Part shown: positions 26,741-37,166 of the stretch, piece after piece
How positions within the stretch are numbered: the stretch's first letter is position 1
Layout of the letters: every line of letters starts with the position of its first letter
DNA from: Roseovarius nubinhibens ISM
Lineage (GTDB): Bacteria; Pseudomonadota; Alphaproteobacteria; Rhodobacterales; Rhodobacteraceae
Assembly: GCF_000152625.1 (NCBI RefSeq)
Contig: NZ_CH724156.1
Span: 2,906,602 to 2,970,601 of the forward strand
Direction: 5' to 3'
Length of the DNA: 64,000 bases
Notes under the pieces: model-generated
What the model saw: only the letters and a program-made list of their open reading frames with translations
What the model was told of the DNA's origin: nothing
The model's database searches: none
Program-made: the position numbers and the translations under genes

Positions 26741-27837
26741 CGCGCCTCGGGATAGGTGCGCATGAGGCGGCGCATCATGCGGCAATAGAGCCGGAAGGCG
26801 AGGCGGTTCGCGCCCAATCGGATCGCGGCGACGCAGGGCAGGATCGTGGCCCAATAGAGGGTGCGGAGCCTCGTCTTGCCGCACGGGTCGCGGGCGAGGG
26901 CGGCGCAGATGGCGGGGGCAGCGTCATAATACTGCGCGATGAGGGCCGCGCCATCGGGCTGGGCGCGCAGCCAGCCGTCGCGGAAGCGGCGCAGCGTGGT
27001 GAGTTCCGTGCAATCATCGGGTCGGCCCATCTCGGCACAGCAGGCGGTGGTGAGAAAGCAGCCCGAGGCTTTGCATTTGCCCGGCTCGAGAAACCCGTCG
27101 CGATGCGACAGCGCGTCTGACGCGTCGGCCAGCGCCTGCGACAGGCCGCGGCCCGCGAGCCGGTGGTCCGAGAGCTTGACCCAATCCGTCATGTCGCCGC
27201 CTTTGGCAAAGAGCGCCATCATCAGCAGAGGCTTGTCGAAAATCAGGGCCAGCGCTTCGTCGCGGCTCGCTTTGGTGCTGACCGGCTGGGCGCTCCAAAG
27301 CTCGCGATCCTTGATCTCGGTCACCCCATCCTTGGTCTTGTGGGTGTAGCGGTTGTAGCGGTGGGTGAAGGTGAAGTTGAGCTGAAGCCGGTGGTCCTGA
27401 CCCACGGGCTGGATCAGCAGGGCGAGCGTGCGCTCGGCCGAGATGCCGCCCTGGGTGGATTTCTCGGCAATCGGCACCGAGGGTTTTTTGGGGGCAAGCT
27501 CGGCCCGGGTCGAGGCGATCACCTTCTCGAGCTGGTCATCGCCCAGAATGATCGAGACGCGCCTGGTGTCGGGCGCGGGCGGGGCCTCTGCGCTGCGCGG
27601 GGTGACCGGGCAGGTGAAGGTGAGTTTGGGGTTTGCGGCCGCGAGGCGCAGGTGCTGGGGCCGGGGGGTGTCGGGTGTCGTGGCGTCGCTCATCGAGAGG
27701 CCGATCTGCCAATCCCCGACGGTCTGTGAGGCGCCGCAATCAGAGACGGCGGCAGGGGCCACGCTGGGCAGGGATGCGAGGGCGGGACCGAGGGTCAGCC
27801 CCCGGGTGATGGCGCGACGGGAATAGGAACGGGTCAA
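26737..27837 (-). CDS. exported protein of unknown function with C-terminal CFI-box-like Cys module (paralogue 1)
   Basis: A 366-residue protein with a signal peptide carrying twin Arg (MTRSYSRRAITRGLTLG...). The N-terminal ~240 residues form a beta-rich domain opening SDCGASQTVGDWQIGLSMSD with no family I recognise. The C-terminal ~110 residues hold CKASGCFLTTACCAEMG, ELTTLRRFRDGWL and a hydrophobic, Cys-containing tail (ILPCVAAIRLG). This resembles the CFI-box C-terminal module (CFIATAAYG...LRxFRD). The 3' end is 92% identical at DNA level to the next gene, also on the minus strand. Confidence 0.75.
   Translation of the reverse strand: MTRSYSRRAITRGLTLGPALASLPSVAPAAVSDCGASQTVGDWQIGLSMSDATTPDTPRPQHLRLAAANPKLTFTCPVTPRSAEAPPAPDTRRVSIILGDDQLEKVIASTRAELAPKKPSVPIAEKSTQGGISAERTLALLIQPVGQDHRLQLNFTFTHRYNRYTHKTKDGVTEIKDRELWSAQPVSTKASRDEALALIFDKPLLMMALFAKGGDMTDWVKLSDHRLAGRGLSQALADASDALSHRDGFLEPGKCKASGCFLTTACCAEMGRPDDCTELTTLRRFRDGWLRAQPDGAALIAQYYDAAPAICAALARDPCGKTRLRTLYWATILPCVAAIRLGANRLAFRLYCRMMRRLMRTYPEAR
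26743..27060 (-). repeat. duplicated 318-base 3' segment, copy 1
   Basis: This segment matches 28023-28340 without indels at 292 of 318 positions. The first 119 bases are perfectly identical (26743-26861 with 28023-28141). The rest of the two genes is far more divergent, which fits recent gene conversion or module duplication. Confidence 0.9.
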
Positions 27838-28013
27838 GGGAAGGCTCCTCTACCAAATGATTTTGCGGGGCGCGCGCGCGCGGCGGCGGCCCGGATCAAT
27901 AATGGAAGGAAGCCTAGCATAAAAATGCGCATGAATCGACTGATCCCGCAGTGGATGTGCGGATGTGTCGAGGGGGTGGGCGTCAGCCCCGTGACCTCTT
28001 TGCCCGAGCCTGT

Positions 28014-29168
28014 TTAGGTCGTCGCCTCGGGATAGGTGCGCATGAGGCGGCGCATCATGCGGCAATAGAGCCGGAAGGCGAGGCGGTTCGCGCCCAATCG
28101 GATCGCGGCGACGCAGGGCAGGATCGTGGCCCAATAGAGGGAGCGGAGCCGGGCCGCGCCGCGCGGGTCGCGGGCGAGGGCGGCGCAGATGGCGGGGGCG
28201 CGCCGGTAATACTCGGCGATGAGCGCCGCGCCTTGCGGCTGGGCGCGCAGCCAGCCGTCGCGGAAGCGGCGCAGCGTGGTGAGTTCGGTGCACGCATCGG
28301 GCCGACCCATCTCGGCACAGCAGGCGGTGGTGAGAAAACAGTCGCTGTCTTTGCGGCAGGTGGCCGGATCGCCATTGCCGCTGGCCTCGACCTGATCATA
28401 GACCATGTCATAGGCCCGGTTGACCGCGCCATAGAGATCGTTTGTGTCGATTTCGATCTCGCGCAGCCGGGTCCATTTGCCCGCCGCCTCGTCGCGATAG
28501 CCAAAGCGCAGTTGTACGCGATTTTCGGCGCTCATCAAGATGTGCTGGGTGCGCAGCACATCGGGCATTTCGGTCTCGCGTTCGGGGTGCCAGCCCTGGG
28601 TGCTCGGGTTGGTGGGGTGCAGCCGGGGCAGCCTCTCGGGATGGGTCTTGAGCACGCAGGCACCTTCGGTGAGCCGCGCCAATTGCCAGGCGTAGGCGTC
28701 GTCTTGATAGTCGTTCTTGCACAGCGCCATCGGGGTGAAGCGCATCACGATGCTGGCCGATTGATCGCTGTCGGGATCGACGATGGTCATATAGGTGCGC
28801 ACCCGGCGCGGTGTGTCGCCCTGATGATCCGGGGTGAAGAGCTCGAGATAATGATGGTCGGGCAGGTGGAGCCCGCCGGATTTGCCCGCGTCGCGGAGTT
28901 TCTTCATCTCGGCGTCGTCATCATGCTGGTGCAGGCCGAAGCGGAGACCGGTGGGACGGTGCTCGCCGGTGGTCTGGCTCTCGTAGCCGATGAATGAGTC
29001 GTTTGCATAGCGGGCGACGAATTGCGTCTTGATCAACCAATCACCATGGCTGAGCTGCGCCTTGCAGCTTGGCGCGTCATAGCTCTGGGCGAAGAGCGGC
29101 AGGGCCGGGGTGGTGAGGCCGGTGGCGGAAAGCGTGCCGAGCAGGCGGCGGCGGGTCAGATGCGGCAT
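28014..29168 (-). CDS. exported protein of unknown function with C-terminal CFI-box-like Cys module (paralogue 2)
   Basis: A 384-residue paralogue of the preceding product. It has a Tat-like signal (MPHLTRRRLLGTLSATGL ... LPLFAQ), then a beta-rich domain opening with CKAQLSHGDWLIKTQF, and ends with the module DCFLTTACCAEMGRPDAC, ELTTLRRFRDGWL. That module matches the paralogue at 97 of 106 residues, while the N-terminal domains share only scattered positions such as GDW. Function is unknown; export plus clustered Cys suggests a disulfide- or metal-stabilised periplasmic or envelope protein (inference). Confidence 0.75.
   Translation of the reverse strand: MPHLTRRRLLGTLSATGLTTPALPLFAQSYDAPSCKAQLSHGDWLIKTQFVARYANDSFIGYESQTTGEHRPTGLRFGLHQHDDDAEMKKLRDAGKSGGLHLPDHHYLELFTPDHQGDTPRRVRTYMTIVDPDSDQSASIVMRFTPMALCKNDYQDDAYAWQLARLTEGACVLKTHPERLPRLHPTNPSTQGWHPERETEMPDVLRTQHILMSAENRVQLRFGYRDEAAGKWTRLREIEIDTNDLYGAVNRAYDMVYDQVEASGNGDPATCRKDSDCFLTTACCAEMGRPDACTELTTLRRFRDGWLRAQPQGAALIAEYYRRAPAICAALARDPRGAARLRSLYWATILPCVAAIRLGANRLAFRLYCRMMRRLMRTYPEATT
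28023..28340 (-). repeat. duplicated 318-base 3' segment, copy 2
   Basis: Second copy of the near-identical 3' coding segment; see 26743-27060. Most mismatches fall in short clusters (near 28142-28160 and 28200-28214), a mosaic pattern typical of conversion tracts. Confidence 0.9.
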
Positions 29169-29526
29169 GTCTGTCTCTTTGGTGTCTTCTCAAGGGCTTG
29201 GCGGCAGGGTGCGAAATCCGCCGCCAGGGGTCAAGTCGTCCTAAAAAATAGGTGTATTTCGCGGAATTGCGGCGAACGCTGCGGTGCCGGGCCATCCGGA
29301 TTGGCGCGGGCCGAGCTGCTGAATGTCTGTGCGGAAAAGAGCGGCAGGGGGCAGATTTGCGGCATGGGGCGAGCAAAGACACAAAATTTCGATCTATCCG
29401 GCGCAACATGGGGTAAAAAATGAGACCGGCTTGATTGACCCTGCCGAGGGGCAGGGGTAAACCGACATCTGACACGCAGCCATCTGACGGCGCGCCCATG
29501 CGGGGCCGCATGAAAGGAGCCACACC
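29169..29526 (+). promoter_or_regulatory. intergenic region with candidate nuo promoter
   Basis: This 358-base gap between divergent genes holds no convincing gene. A candidate promoter for the nuo operon is TTGACC (29435-29440), a 17-base spacer, then TAAACC (29458-29463). The spacer contains CCCTGCC-GAGG-GGCAGGG, an inverted repeat between the two elements that could be an operator. AAAGGAG (29513-29519) is the nuoA ribosome-binding site. The remainder, 29169-29430, must hold the start of the minus-strand gene; nothing else stands out. Confidence 0.45.
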
Positions 29527-30412
<886 letters not shown>

Positions 30413-30472
30413 GGCGCGCAGCAAGGACGACAGCGCGGCCTTGGGTGGCTGTGCGGGAAGAGGACTGAGACT

Positions 30473-31081
30473 ATGAGCGAAGCCCTGAAGGAACTGGGCG
30501 CCTATATCGAGGCCAAACGCAGCGATTGCGTGCTGTCCTGGGAGGTGGTGCATGGTGAGCTGACCGTTGATGTGGCCCTGGCCAATATCACCGGGCTGGT
30601 GGAATTCCTGCGCAACGATCAGACCTGCCGGTTCTCGACCCTGGTCGATATCACGGCGGTGGATTACCCGGCGCGGCCCAAGCGGTTCGACGTGGTCTAT
30701 CACTTCCTGAGCATGTACCAGAACCACCGCATCCGCCTGCGCGCCGCCGTGCGCGAAGAGGATATGGTGCCCTCGATCACCGATGTGCACCCCTCGGCCA
30801 ACTGGTTCGAGCGCGAAGTTTTCGACATGTTCGGCATCCTGTTTTCGGGCCATCCCGATCTGCGCCGCATCCTGACCGACTATGGGTTCCGGGGCTATCC
30901 GCTGCGCAAGGATTTCCCGACCACGGGCTATACCGAAGTGCGCTATGACGAGGCGCTCAAGCGCGTGGTCTATGAGCCGGTGAGCCTTGTGCAGGAATAC
31001 CGGCAGTTCGATTTCATGTCGCCCTGGGAGGGTGCGGAATACATCCTGCCCGGCGACGAAAAGCAGGAGGAGGCGAAATGA
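30473..31081 (+). CDS. nuoC: NADH-quinone oxidoreductase subunit C
   Basis: A 202-residue NuoC (30-kDa subunit) of the peripheral arm, not fused to NuoD as it is in enterobacteria. The family signature is at residues ~104-125 ([20 protein letters not shown]), followed by [22 protein letters not shown]. It lies 60 bases after nuoB, and its stop overlaps the nuoD start (ATGA). Confidence 0.96.
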   Translation: MSEALKELGAYIEAKRSDCVLSWEVVHGELTVDVALANITGLVEFLRNDQTCRFSTLVDITAVDYPARPKRFDVVYHFLSMYQNHRIRLRAAVREEDMVPSITDVHPSANWFEREVFDMFGILFSGHPDLRRILTDYGFRGYPLRKDFPTTGYTEVRYDEALKRVVYEPVSLVQEYRQFDFMSPWEGAEYILPGDEKQEEAK

Positions 31082-32301
31082 TGGACGGCTCCAAGGGATT
31101 TCAGGACGCGCTGACCGGCGAGCAGAAAATCCGCAATTTCAACATCAACTTCGGCCCGCAACACCCCGCGGCGCACGGGGTTCTGCGTCTGGTGCTCGAG
31201 CTGGACGGCGAGATTGTCGAACGCTGCGACCCGCATATCGGCCTGCTGCATCGTGGCACCGAGAAGCTGATGGAAAGCCGCACCTATCTGCAGAACCTGC
31301 CGTATTTCGACCGCCTCGACTATGTGGCGCCGATGAACCAGGAACATGCGTGGTGTCTCGCCATCGAAAAGCTCACCGGGGTGGAAGTGCCGCGCCGGGC
31401 GAGCCTGATCCGGGTGCTCTATTCCGAGATTGGCCGTATCCTCAACCATCTGCTCAACGTCACGACGCAGGCGATGGATGTGGGCGCGCTCACCCCGCCG
31501 CTCTGGGGCTTTGAAGAGCGTGAAAAGCTCATGGTGTTCTACGAGCGGGCCTGTGGCGCGCGGCTGCACGCGGCCTATTTCCGGCCCGGCGGTGTGCATC
31601 AGGACCTGCCCGAGGATCTGATCGACGATATCGAGACCTGGGCCAAGGCGTTTCCCAATGTGCTCGCCGATATTGACGGGCTCTTGACGGAAAACCGGAT
31701 CTTCAAGCAGCGCAACGCCGATATTGGCGTGGTGACCGAGAAGGATATTCTCGACTGGGGCTTCTCGGGCGTGATGGTGCGTGGCTCGGGTCTCGCATGG
31801 GATTTGCGCCGCGCGCAGCCCTATGAATGCTATGACGAGTTCGAATTCCAGGTGCCGGTGGGCAAGAATGGCGATTGCTATGACCGCTACCTGTGCCGGA
31901 TGGAAGAGATGCGCCAGTCGCTGCATATCATCCATCAGGCCATCGAGAAGCTGCGCGCGCCGGACGGCAAGGGCGACATTCTGGCCCGGGGCAAGATCAC
32001 CCCGCCGAAGCGTGGCGAGATGAAGACCTCGATGGAGGCGCTCATCCATCACTTCAAACTCTATACCGAAGGGTTCCACGTGCCCGAGGGCGAGGTCTAT
32101 GCCGCCGTCGAGGCCCCCAAGGGCGAATTTGGCGTCTATCTCGTGTCGGACGGGTCCAACAAACCCTATCGCTCGAAGATCCGCGCGCCGGGCTTCCTGC
32201 ATCTGCAGGCGATGGATCACGTCGCGGGCGGGCATCAGCTCGCCGATGTGGCGGCGATCATCGGCACGATGGACGTGGTGTTCGGGGAGATCGACCGGTG
32301 A
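31078..32301 (+). CDS. nuoD: NADH-quinone oxidoreductase subunit D
   Basis: A 407-residue NuoD (49-kDa subunit), which with NuoB forms the quinone pocket. Visible are [20 protein letters not shown] with the quinone-site His region, [14 protein letters not shown], and the C-terminal [20 protein letters not shown]. Start codons ATG 31078 and 31081 are adjacent; 31078 overlaps the nuoC stop. The stop overlaps the ATG of the next small gene. Confidence 0.96.
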   Translation: MMDGSKGFQDALTGEQKIRNFNINFGPQHPAAHGVLRLVLELDGEIVERCDPHIGLLHRGTEKLMESRTYLQNLPYFDRLDYVAPMNQEHAWCLAIEKLTGVEVPRRASLIRVLYSEIGRILNHLLNVTTQAMDVGALTPPLWGFEEREKLMVFYERACGARLHAAYFRPGGVHQDLPEDLIDDIETWAKAFPNVLADIDGLLTENRIFKQRNADIGVVTEKDILDWGFSGVMVRGSGLAWDLRRAQPYECYDEFEFQVPVGKNGDCYDRYLCRMEEMRQSLHIIHQAIEKLRAPDGKGDILARGKITPPKRGEMKTSMEALIHHFKLYTEGFHVPEGEVYAAVEAPKGEFGVYLVSDGSNKPYRSKIRAPGFLHLQAMDHVAGGHQLADVAAIIGTMDVVFGEIDR

Positions 32302-32585
32302 TGCGGATTGTGTCGAGCGTGGCGCTGGCCCTGTGCGGCACGGCGGCCCTGGCGCAGGCTGCGCCAGAGGCGGCGCGGGTCGCGCTCTTTGCCGAGGTCG
32401 TGGCCAAGGAGCCCGCCTGCAAGGTCGACAACCGCAACCCGAGCGAGAGCTTTCTCGCGGCGATGGAACAACATGGGTTCGACAAGACCGAGACCAAGGC
32501 CATCGCGCAGGTTCTGATCGAGGCGGGCGACGCCACCTATGCCGACCCGACTTTTACACTGACAACAGGGGAGTGCGCATCGTGA
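32301..32585 (+). CDS. small exported protein of unknown function within nuo operon
   Basis: A 94-residue protein with a clear signal peptide ([20 protein letters not shown]) and a mature part of ~74 residues containing two Cys (EPACKVDN and TTGECAS), able to form one disulfide in the periplasm. The start ATG shares its A with the nuoD TGA, indicating tight coupling. I recognise no family. Its location between nuoD and nuoE in a Rhodobacterales-type operon suggests a link to complex I, though this is inference. A 21-codon reading frame (GTG 32582 to TGA 32647) fills the gap to nuoE. Confidence 0.75.
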   Translation: MRIVSSVALALCGTAALAQAAPEAARVALFAEVVAKEPACKVDNRNPSESFLAAMEQHGFDKTETKAIAQVLIEAGDATYADPTFTLTTGECAS

Positions 32586-32646
32586 TCGATCACCTGATGC
32601 AAGATGCCGCCACGCCCATGACTACGATGCACGGAAAGGCTGTCTG

Positions 32647-33960
32647 ATGCTGCGCCGTCTGTACAAAGACCAACCCGAAAGTTTCGCCTTCAGCGCGGCC
32701 AACCAGGCCTGGGCCGAGGGGCAGATTGCCAAATATCCCGAAGGCCGTCAGGCCAGCGCCATCATCCCGTTGCTGTGGCGGGCGCAGGAGCAGGAAGGCT
32801 GGCTCACCCGGCCCGCGATCGAGCATGTGGCCGATATGCTTGGCATGGCCTATATCCGGGCGCTCGAGGTTGCGTCCTTCTATTTCATGTTCCAGATGCA
32901 GCCGGTGGGCAGCGTCGCGCATTTCCAGATCTGCGGCACCACCTCCTGCATGATCTGTGGCGCCGAAGACCTCGTGGCCGTGTGCCGCGAAAAGGTCGCG
33001 CCTAACCCGCATGAGCTCTCGCCTGATGGCAAGTTCTCGTGGGAAGAGGTCGAATGTCTCGGCGCCTGCACCAATGCGCCGATGGCGCAGATCGGCAAGG
33101 ATTACTACGAAGATCTCACCGCCGAGCGGTTCGCCGAGATCATCGACGAGATGGCGGCCGGCAAGACGCCGCTGCCGGGGCCGCAGAATGGCCGCTATGC
33201 CGCCGAGCCGAAATCGGGGCTGACCAGCCTGACCGAGTTCGACAGCGGCCGCACCAAATACAATGGCTCGGTCCAGCGCGCCGCCGATATTGGCGACACG
33301 ATCAAGCGGATCGATGGCACCGAAGTGCCGCTGCTGACGCCTTGGGTGACCAAGGGCGCGATGCACAAACCGGCGAAACCCGGCAAGAACATCGCGGCAG
33401 AAGAGGGCGACACGCCTGCCAAGACCGCCAAGAAGACCGAGGCCAAGGTGACCAAAGCGCCCGCCGCCAAGGAAGCGCCGAAGGATGAGGTGTCGGACAA
33501 GGCCGCGGAGGCGCTCAGCCAAAAGCCCAAGGGCCGCCCGGCGTCGAAACCTGAGACCGCAGGCGAGGCCGCGCGCGCCGATGCGCCCGCCAAGGCCCCC
33601 AAGGCCAAAACCGCCAAGGGCGATGTGCCGATGGCCGGGACCAAGGATGGCAGGGCAGAGGGCCCCGCACAGGGCAAGAAGCCGCGCACGATGAAAGCAC
33701 CGCGCAAGGCCGGGGCCGATGATCTCAAGATGATCAAGGGCGTTGGTCCGAAGCTCGAACAGATGCTGCATGGCATGGGGTTCTATCATTTCGACCAGGT
33801 GGCGAAATGGAGCGCGGATGAGGTGTCTTGGGTCGACCAGAACCTCGAAGGTTTCAAGGGCCGGGTGAGCCGCGACAATTGGGTCGAGCAAGCCAAGCTT
33901 TTGTCGGAAGGCAAGGAGACCGAGTTCTCCAAACGCGCCAAGAAGGGGGGCGTTTACTAG
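32647..33960 (+). CDS. nuoE: NADH-quinone oxidoreductase subunit E with C-terminal HhH extension
   Basis: A 437-residue NuoE, about twice the usual length. Residues 1-~170 are the 24-kDa subunit, a thioredoxin-like fold with [2Fe-2S] cluster N1a: C96 and C101 in ICGTTSC, C137 and C141 in CLGAC. Then comes a low-complexity Lys/Ala/Pro linker (~240-355), and finally a helix-hairpin-helix module from [16 protein letters not shown] to [10 protein letters not shown]. The module recurs in the next gene product (51 of 62 residues identical). Such extensions occur in Rhodobacterales NuoE; their role is not established. Confidence 0.95.
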   Translation: MLRRLYKDQPESFAFSAANQAWAEGQIAKYPEGRQASAIIPLLWRAQEQEGWLTRPAIEHVADMLGMAYIRALEVASFYFMFQMQPVGSVAHFQICGTTSCMICGAEDLVAVCREKVAPNPHELSPDGKFSWEEVECLGACTNAPMAQIGKDYYEDLTAERFAEIIDEMAAGKTPLPGPQNGRYAAEPKSGLTSLTEFDSGRTKYNGSVQRAADIGDTIKRIDGTEVPLLTPWVTKGAMHKPAKPGKNIAAEEGDTPAKTAKKTEAKVTKAPAAKEAPKDEVSDKAAEALSQKPKGRPASKPETAGEAARADAPAKAPKAKTAKGDVPMAGTKDGRAEGPAQGKKPRTMKAPRKAGADDLKMIKGVGPKLEQMLHGMGFYHFDQVAKWSADEVSWVDQNLEGFKGRVSRDNWVEQAKLLSEGKETEFSKRAKKGGVY

Positions 33961-33986
33961 GGTAGTTTGAGTAAAGGGGAAGAGCG

Positions 33987-34694
33987 ATGACCAATGGACC
34001 GGATACGAGCAATTGCACGTTTATGTGCTGGCTGGGCGCGGGGCTTTTCGGCCTTGTGGTGAGCTATTTTGCGTGGCCGGGGGTCGGGCTGTTCCTCATG
34101 CTGCTGATCGCCTTGGGGATCGCGGTGCTAACGGGCTTTGTGCTGACCCAGCTGTTCTGCCGGGCGGCGCCGGAGGCCCCGAGGGCTGCCAGCTCTGAGC
34201 CTGCGAAATCCGAGCCGGTGAGCCGGGCGGCCGAAAGCGAAGCGGCCGCCGGGGCGGCGCTGGCCGCGGCCCCTGCGGCGGCGGCGACGGTGCCAGAGAC
34301 GGACACGGTGACGGAGACTGTAACGGAAACGGTGACGCCGGAGCCTGCAGCTGCGCCGAAGCCGGAGCCGAAACCGGAGCCGGAGGCGGCGTCCGAGGAC
34401 GACGTGGTGGTGGTTGAGAAAGTGGCGGCGGGCGATACGGGGCAGAAGCCTGCGACGCTCGAAGCGCCGCGGGCTGGCGGGGCCGATGATCTCAAGCGGA
34501 TCAAGGGCGTCGGTCCGAAGCTGGAAGATTTGCTGCACGGCATGGGCTATTACCATTTCGACCAGATCGCCCAATGGGGCGCGGCCGAGGTGGCCTGGGT
34601 CGATCAGAACCTCAAGGGGTTCAAGGGTCGGGTCAGCCGTGACAACTGGGTGGCGCAGGCGAAAACGCTGGCCGCCGAGACGGGCAATGGGTAA
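33987..34694 (+). CDS. membrane-anchored protein with HhH module shared with NuoE
   Basis: A 235-residue protein. Residues ~10-60 contain two hydrophobic segments (MCWLGAGLFGLVVSYF; LFLMLLIALGIAVLTGFVL), followed by an Ala/Pro/Glu/Thr-rich linker (TVTETVTETVTPEP) and a C-terminal helix-hairpin-helix module, [16 protein letters not shown] to SRDNWVAQAK. The module is the same as at the NuoE C-terminus. It is likely a membrane-tethered cytoplasmic HhH domain near complex I (inference). It is co-directional, 26 bases after nuoE. Confidence 0.82.
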   Translation: MTNGPDTSNCTFMCWLGAGLFGLVVSYFAWPGVGLFLMLLIALGIAVLTGFVLTQLFCRAAPEAPRAASSEPAKSEPVSRAAESEAAAGAALAAAPAAAATVPETDTVTETVTETVTPEPAAAPKPEPKPEPEAASEDDVVVVEKVAAGDTGQKPATLEAPRAGGADDLKRIKGVGPKLEDLLHGMGYYHFDQIAQWGAAEVAWVDQNLKGFKGRVSRDNWVAQAKTLAAETGNG

Positions 34695-34712
34695 CGACGG
34701 GCAAGGGTAAGG

Positions 34713-34931
34713 ATGAAGTCGAACAACAGGCAATCCCAGATGGGGCGTCAGGTGGCGCTGATCATCGCCGGCGTGGCGGTGTTCTGGGTTGTTGCGCTGT
34801 GGATCGGCGGACAGATGGGCGTGAGCCAGCGGGTGCTGGCGCTGTTCGATCTGATCGCGCTGGCGGGCTTTGTCTTTGCGTTTTGGAAGATTTATCAAAT
34901 CTGGCGCATGCGCCGGGACAATGAAGGATAG
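34713..34931 (+). CDS. DUF5337-like small membrane protein
   Basis: A 72-residue protein with two predicted membrane helices ([20 protein letters not shown] and [20 protein letters not shown]) and a basic C-terminus. Length, [13 protein letters not shown] and the position before nuoF match the DUF5337 family of Rhodobacteraceae nuo operons. Function is unknown; it could be a small complex I membrane accessory (inference). Confidence 0.78.
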   Translation: MKSNNRQSQMGRQVALIIAGVAVFWVVALWIGGQMGVSQRVLALFDLIALAGFVFAFWKIYQIWRMRRDNEG

Positions 34932-34938
34932 GGGCGTC

Positions 34939-36234
34939 ATGTTGAAGGACGAGGACCGCATCTTTACCAATCTCTACGGGATGCATGATCGCAGCCTGAA
35001 GGGGGCGCAGGCGCGCGGCCATTGGGATGGCACGGCGGGCATCCTGGCGAAGGGGCGCGACTGGATCATCGACAACATGAAGGCCAGCGGGCTTCGCGGG
35101 CGGGGCGGGGCGGGCTTTCCCACCGGTCTCAAATGGTCCTTCATGCCGAAGGAAAGCGACGGGCGTCCGGCCTATCTCGTGGTGAATGCCGACGAATCCG
35201 AGCCCGGCACCTGCAAGGACCGCGAGATCATGCGCCATGATCCGCACACCCTCATCGAAGGCTGTCTCATCGCCAGTTTCGCGATGAACGCGCATGCCTG
35301 CTATATCTACATTCGCGGCGAATATATCCGCGAGCGCGAGGCGCTGCAGGCGGCGATCGACGAGGCCTATGAGGCCGGTCTGGTGGGCAAGAACGCCTGC
35401 AAGTCGGGCTGGGATTTCGACATCTATCTGCACCATGGCGCGGGCGCCTATATCTGTGGCGAGGAAACCGCTCTTCTGGAGAGCCTCGAGGGCAAGAAGG
35501 GGATGCCGCGGATGAAGCCGCCATTCCCGGCGGGCGCGGGTCTCTATGGCTGTCCGACCACGGTGAACAACGTCGAATCCATCGCCGTTGTGCCGACCAT
35601 CCTGCGCCGGGGCGCGGATTGGTTCGCGGGCTTTGGCCGTCCCAACAATGCGGGCACCAAGCTTTTTGCCATCTCTGGCCATGTGAACAACCCCTGCGTC
35701 GTCGAAGAAGCGATGTCGATCTCCTTTGAGGAGCTGATCGAGAAACATTGCGGCGGCATTCGCGGCGGCTGGGACAATCTGCTGGCGGTGATCCCCGGTG
35801 GCTCGTCCGTGCCTTGTGTGCGCGGCGAGAACATGAAGGACGCGATCATGGATTTCGACGCGCTGCGCGAGGTGGGATCGAGCCTCGGCACCGCGGCGGT
35901 GATCGTCATGGACAAGCAGACCGACATCATCAAGGCGATCTGGCGTCTGTCGAAATTCTACAAGCATGAGAGCTGTGGCCAGTGTACGCCCTGCCGCGAA
36001 GGCACCGGCTGGATGATGCGGGTCATGGACCGGCTCGTCAAAGGCGAGGCCGAGGTCGAAGAGATCGATATGCTCTTTGACGTGACCAAGCAGGTCGAGG
36101 GCCACACGATCTGTGCGCTTGGCGATGCGGCGGCCTGGCCCATTCAGGGTCTGATCCGCAATTTCCGCGATGTGATCGAGGATCGCATCAAGGCCCAGAA
36201 GACGGGCCGGGTGAGCGCGGTGGCCGCGGAATGA
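34939..36234 (+). CDS. nuoF: NADH-quinone oxidoreductase subunit F
   Basis: A 431-residue NuoF (51-kDa subunit) that oxidises NADH using FMN. Motifs are [18 protein letters not shown] (NADH/FMN), [19 protein letters not shown], and the N3 [4Fe-4S] ligands in [15 protein letters not shown] with the distal Cys in [16 protein letters not shown] 34939 begins the conserved [14 protein letters not shown]. It is seven bases after the DUF5337-like gene. Confidence 0.97.
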   Translation: MLKDEDRIFTNLYGMHDRSLKGAQARGHWDGTAGILAKGRDWIIDNMKASGLRGRGGAGFPTGLKWSFMPKESDGRPAYLVVNADESEPGTCKDREIMRHDPHTLIEGCLIASFAMNAHACYIYIRGEYIREREALQAAIDEAYEAGLVGKNACKSGWDFDIYLHHGAGAYICGEETALLESLEGKKGMPRMKPPFPAGAGLYGCPTTVNNVESIAVVPTILRRGADWFAGFGRPNNAGTKLFAISGHVNNPCVVEEAMSISFEELIEKHCGGIRGGWDNLLAVIPGGSSVPCVRGENMKDAIMDFDALREVGSSLGTAAVIVMDKQTDIIKAIWRLSKFYKHESCGQCTPCREGTGWMMRVMDRLVKGEAEVEEIDMLFDVTKQVEGHTICALGDAAAWPIQGLIRNFRDVIEDRIKAQKTGRVSAVAAE

Positions 36235-36283
36235 ACGATCTCCGGACCATAGCAGGCGATGCCGGGCAGGGAGGACGCGCGCG

Positions 36284-36703
36284 ATGAGCGAGCTGTTCGC
36301 CCCCTATGCCCATGCGATTGCCGCCATGGCCGGAATGGCCCTCTTGGTGCTTGTCCTGTCGCCGGTGACGGGCTGGATGAAGTCCAAGCTCGGCCTGGCG
36401 CCGGGGGCCGCGCCGGAGGCGGATTACAGCAATCCCGCCTATCGCTGGAACCGGGCCCATGGCAATGCGGCCGAAAACGCGGCGAGTTTTGCGCTGGTGA
36501 CGCTGGCGGCGATCCTGGCCGGGGCGAACCCGGTCTGGGTCAATTGGCTGGCGTCGCTCTACCTTCTGTCGCGGCTGGTGCTCTTGGTGGTGCATGTCGG
36601 CGGCATCGGCCGGGCCGATATGGGGCCGCGCAGTTTCCTGTATGTCTTCGGTTGGCTGCTTTGCATAATTCTCGGCCTGATGGCCATAATCGCGGTGGTA
36701 TAG
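36284..36703 (+). CDS. MAPEG family membrane protein
   Basis: A 139-residue membrane protein with four hydrophobic segments. NPAYRWNRAHGNAAENAASF around residues 48-67 is the typical MAPEG helix-2 signature (RxxxAhxNxxEN). MAPEG proteins include microsomal glutathione transferases and related eicosanoid/glutathione enzymes; bacterial members are mostly uncharacterised. It lies between nuoF and nuoG in the same direction, so it is probably co-transcribed. Confidence 0.78.
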   Translation: MSELFAPYAHAIAAMAGMALLVLVLSPVTGWMKSKLGLAPGAAPEADYSNPAYRWNRAHGNAAENAASFALVTLAAILAGANPVWVNWLASLYLLSRLVLLVVHVGGIGRADMGPRSFLYVFGWLLCIILGLMAIIAVV

Positions 36704-36706
36704 ACG

Positions 36707-37075
36707 ATGAAGTTGATGAAGCGTCCAGTTCTGTCCCACGGGGTTCGGGCCCACGGTTTTAAGGCCCTCGGTATTCTGGCCCTTGTCGGGCTGGCGGCCT
36801 GTGGCGGCGGCGACCGTGTGTTGTTCGACGGCAAGTATTACCCGGCCAAAGCCAAGAAGGACGGTGCGCTCGAGCGGTTCGTCGTGACCGTGCGTCGCGC
36901 CGATCAGGGGCTTGAGGGCGCGCGCGAGGCGGGGCGCTACGAGGGCACCGATTACTGCATCAAGAAATTCGGCAGCTCGACCATCGCCTGGGCCCCCGGC
37001 CCGGATGCGGACCGTGCCGCGATCCTCACCGACGGCGGCAATGTCGTGCTGCGGGGCACCTGCAACAAATGGTAG
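36707..37075 (+). CDS. putative lipoprotein within nuo operon
   Basis: A 122-residue protein with a hydrophobic signal and lipobox LVGLAACGGG (lipidated Cys at about residue 33, after a long N-terminal region). The mature domain is short and basic-acidic, with YYPAKAKKDGALERFVVTVR and a Cys pair, DYCIKKFG and RGTCNKW. It weakly resembles the lipoprotein after nuoG in overall plan (short, VxR strand, Cys). No known family is assigned. The start may lie further in, near the Leu-rich segment. Confidence 0.68.
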   Translation: MKLMKRPVLSHGVRAHGFKALGILALVGLAACGGGDRVLFDGKYYPAKAKKDGALERFVVTVRRADQGLEGAREAGRYEGTDYCIKKFGSSTIAWAPGPDADRAAILTDGGNVVLRGTCNKW

Positions 37076-37166
37076 GTTTTACCCGACATATCAGGGCTTT
37101 GACAGGCAAGAACACGCCGGTGTTATTGCATAACAGGGCTGCGGGTCTCCATCTCGGACGCGACCT

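Noticed and set aside
27838-28013. Gene or RNA in the gap between the tandem paralogues
   Set aside because: It contains an alternating GC run (CGCGCGCGCG near 27872) and short AT stretches but no open frame with a start site, no tRNA-like fold and no strong terminator.
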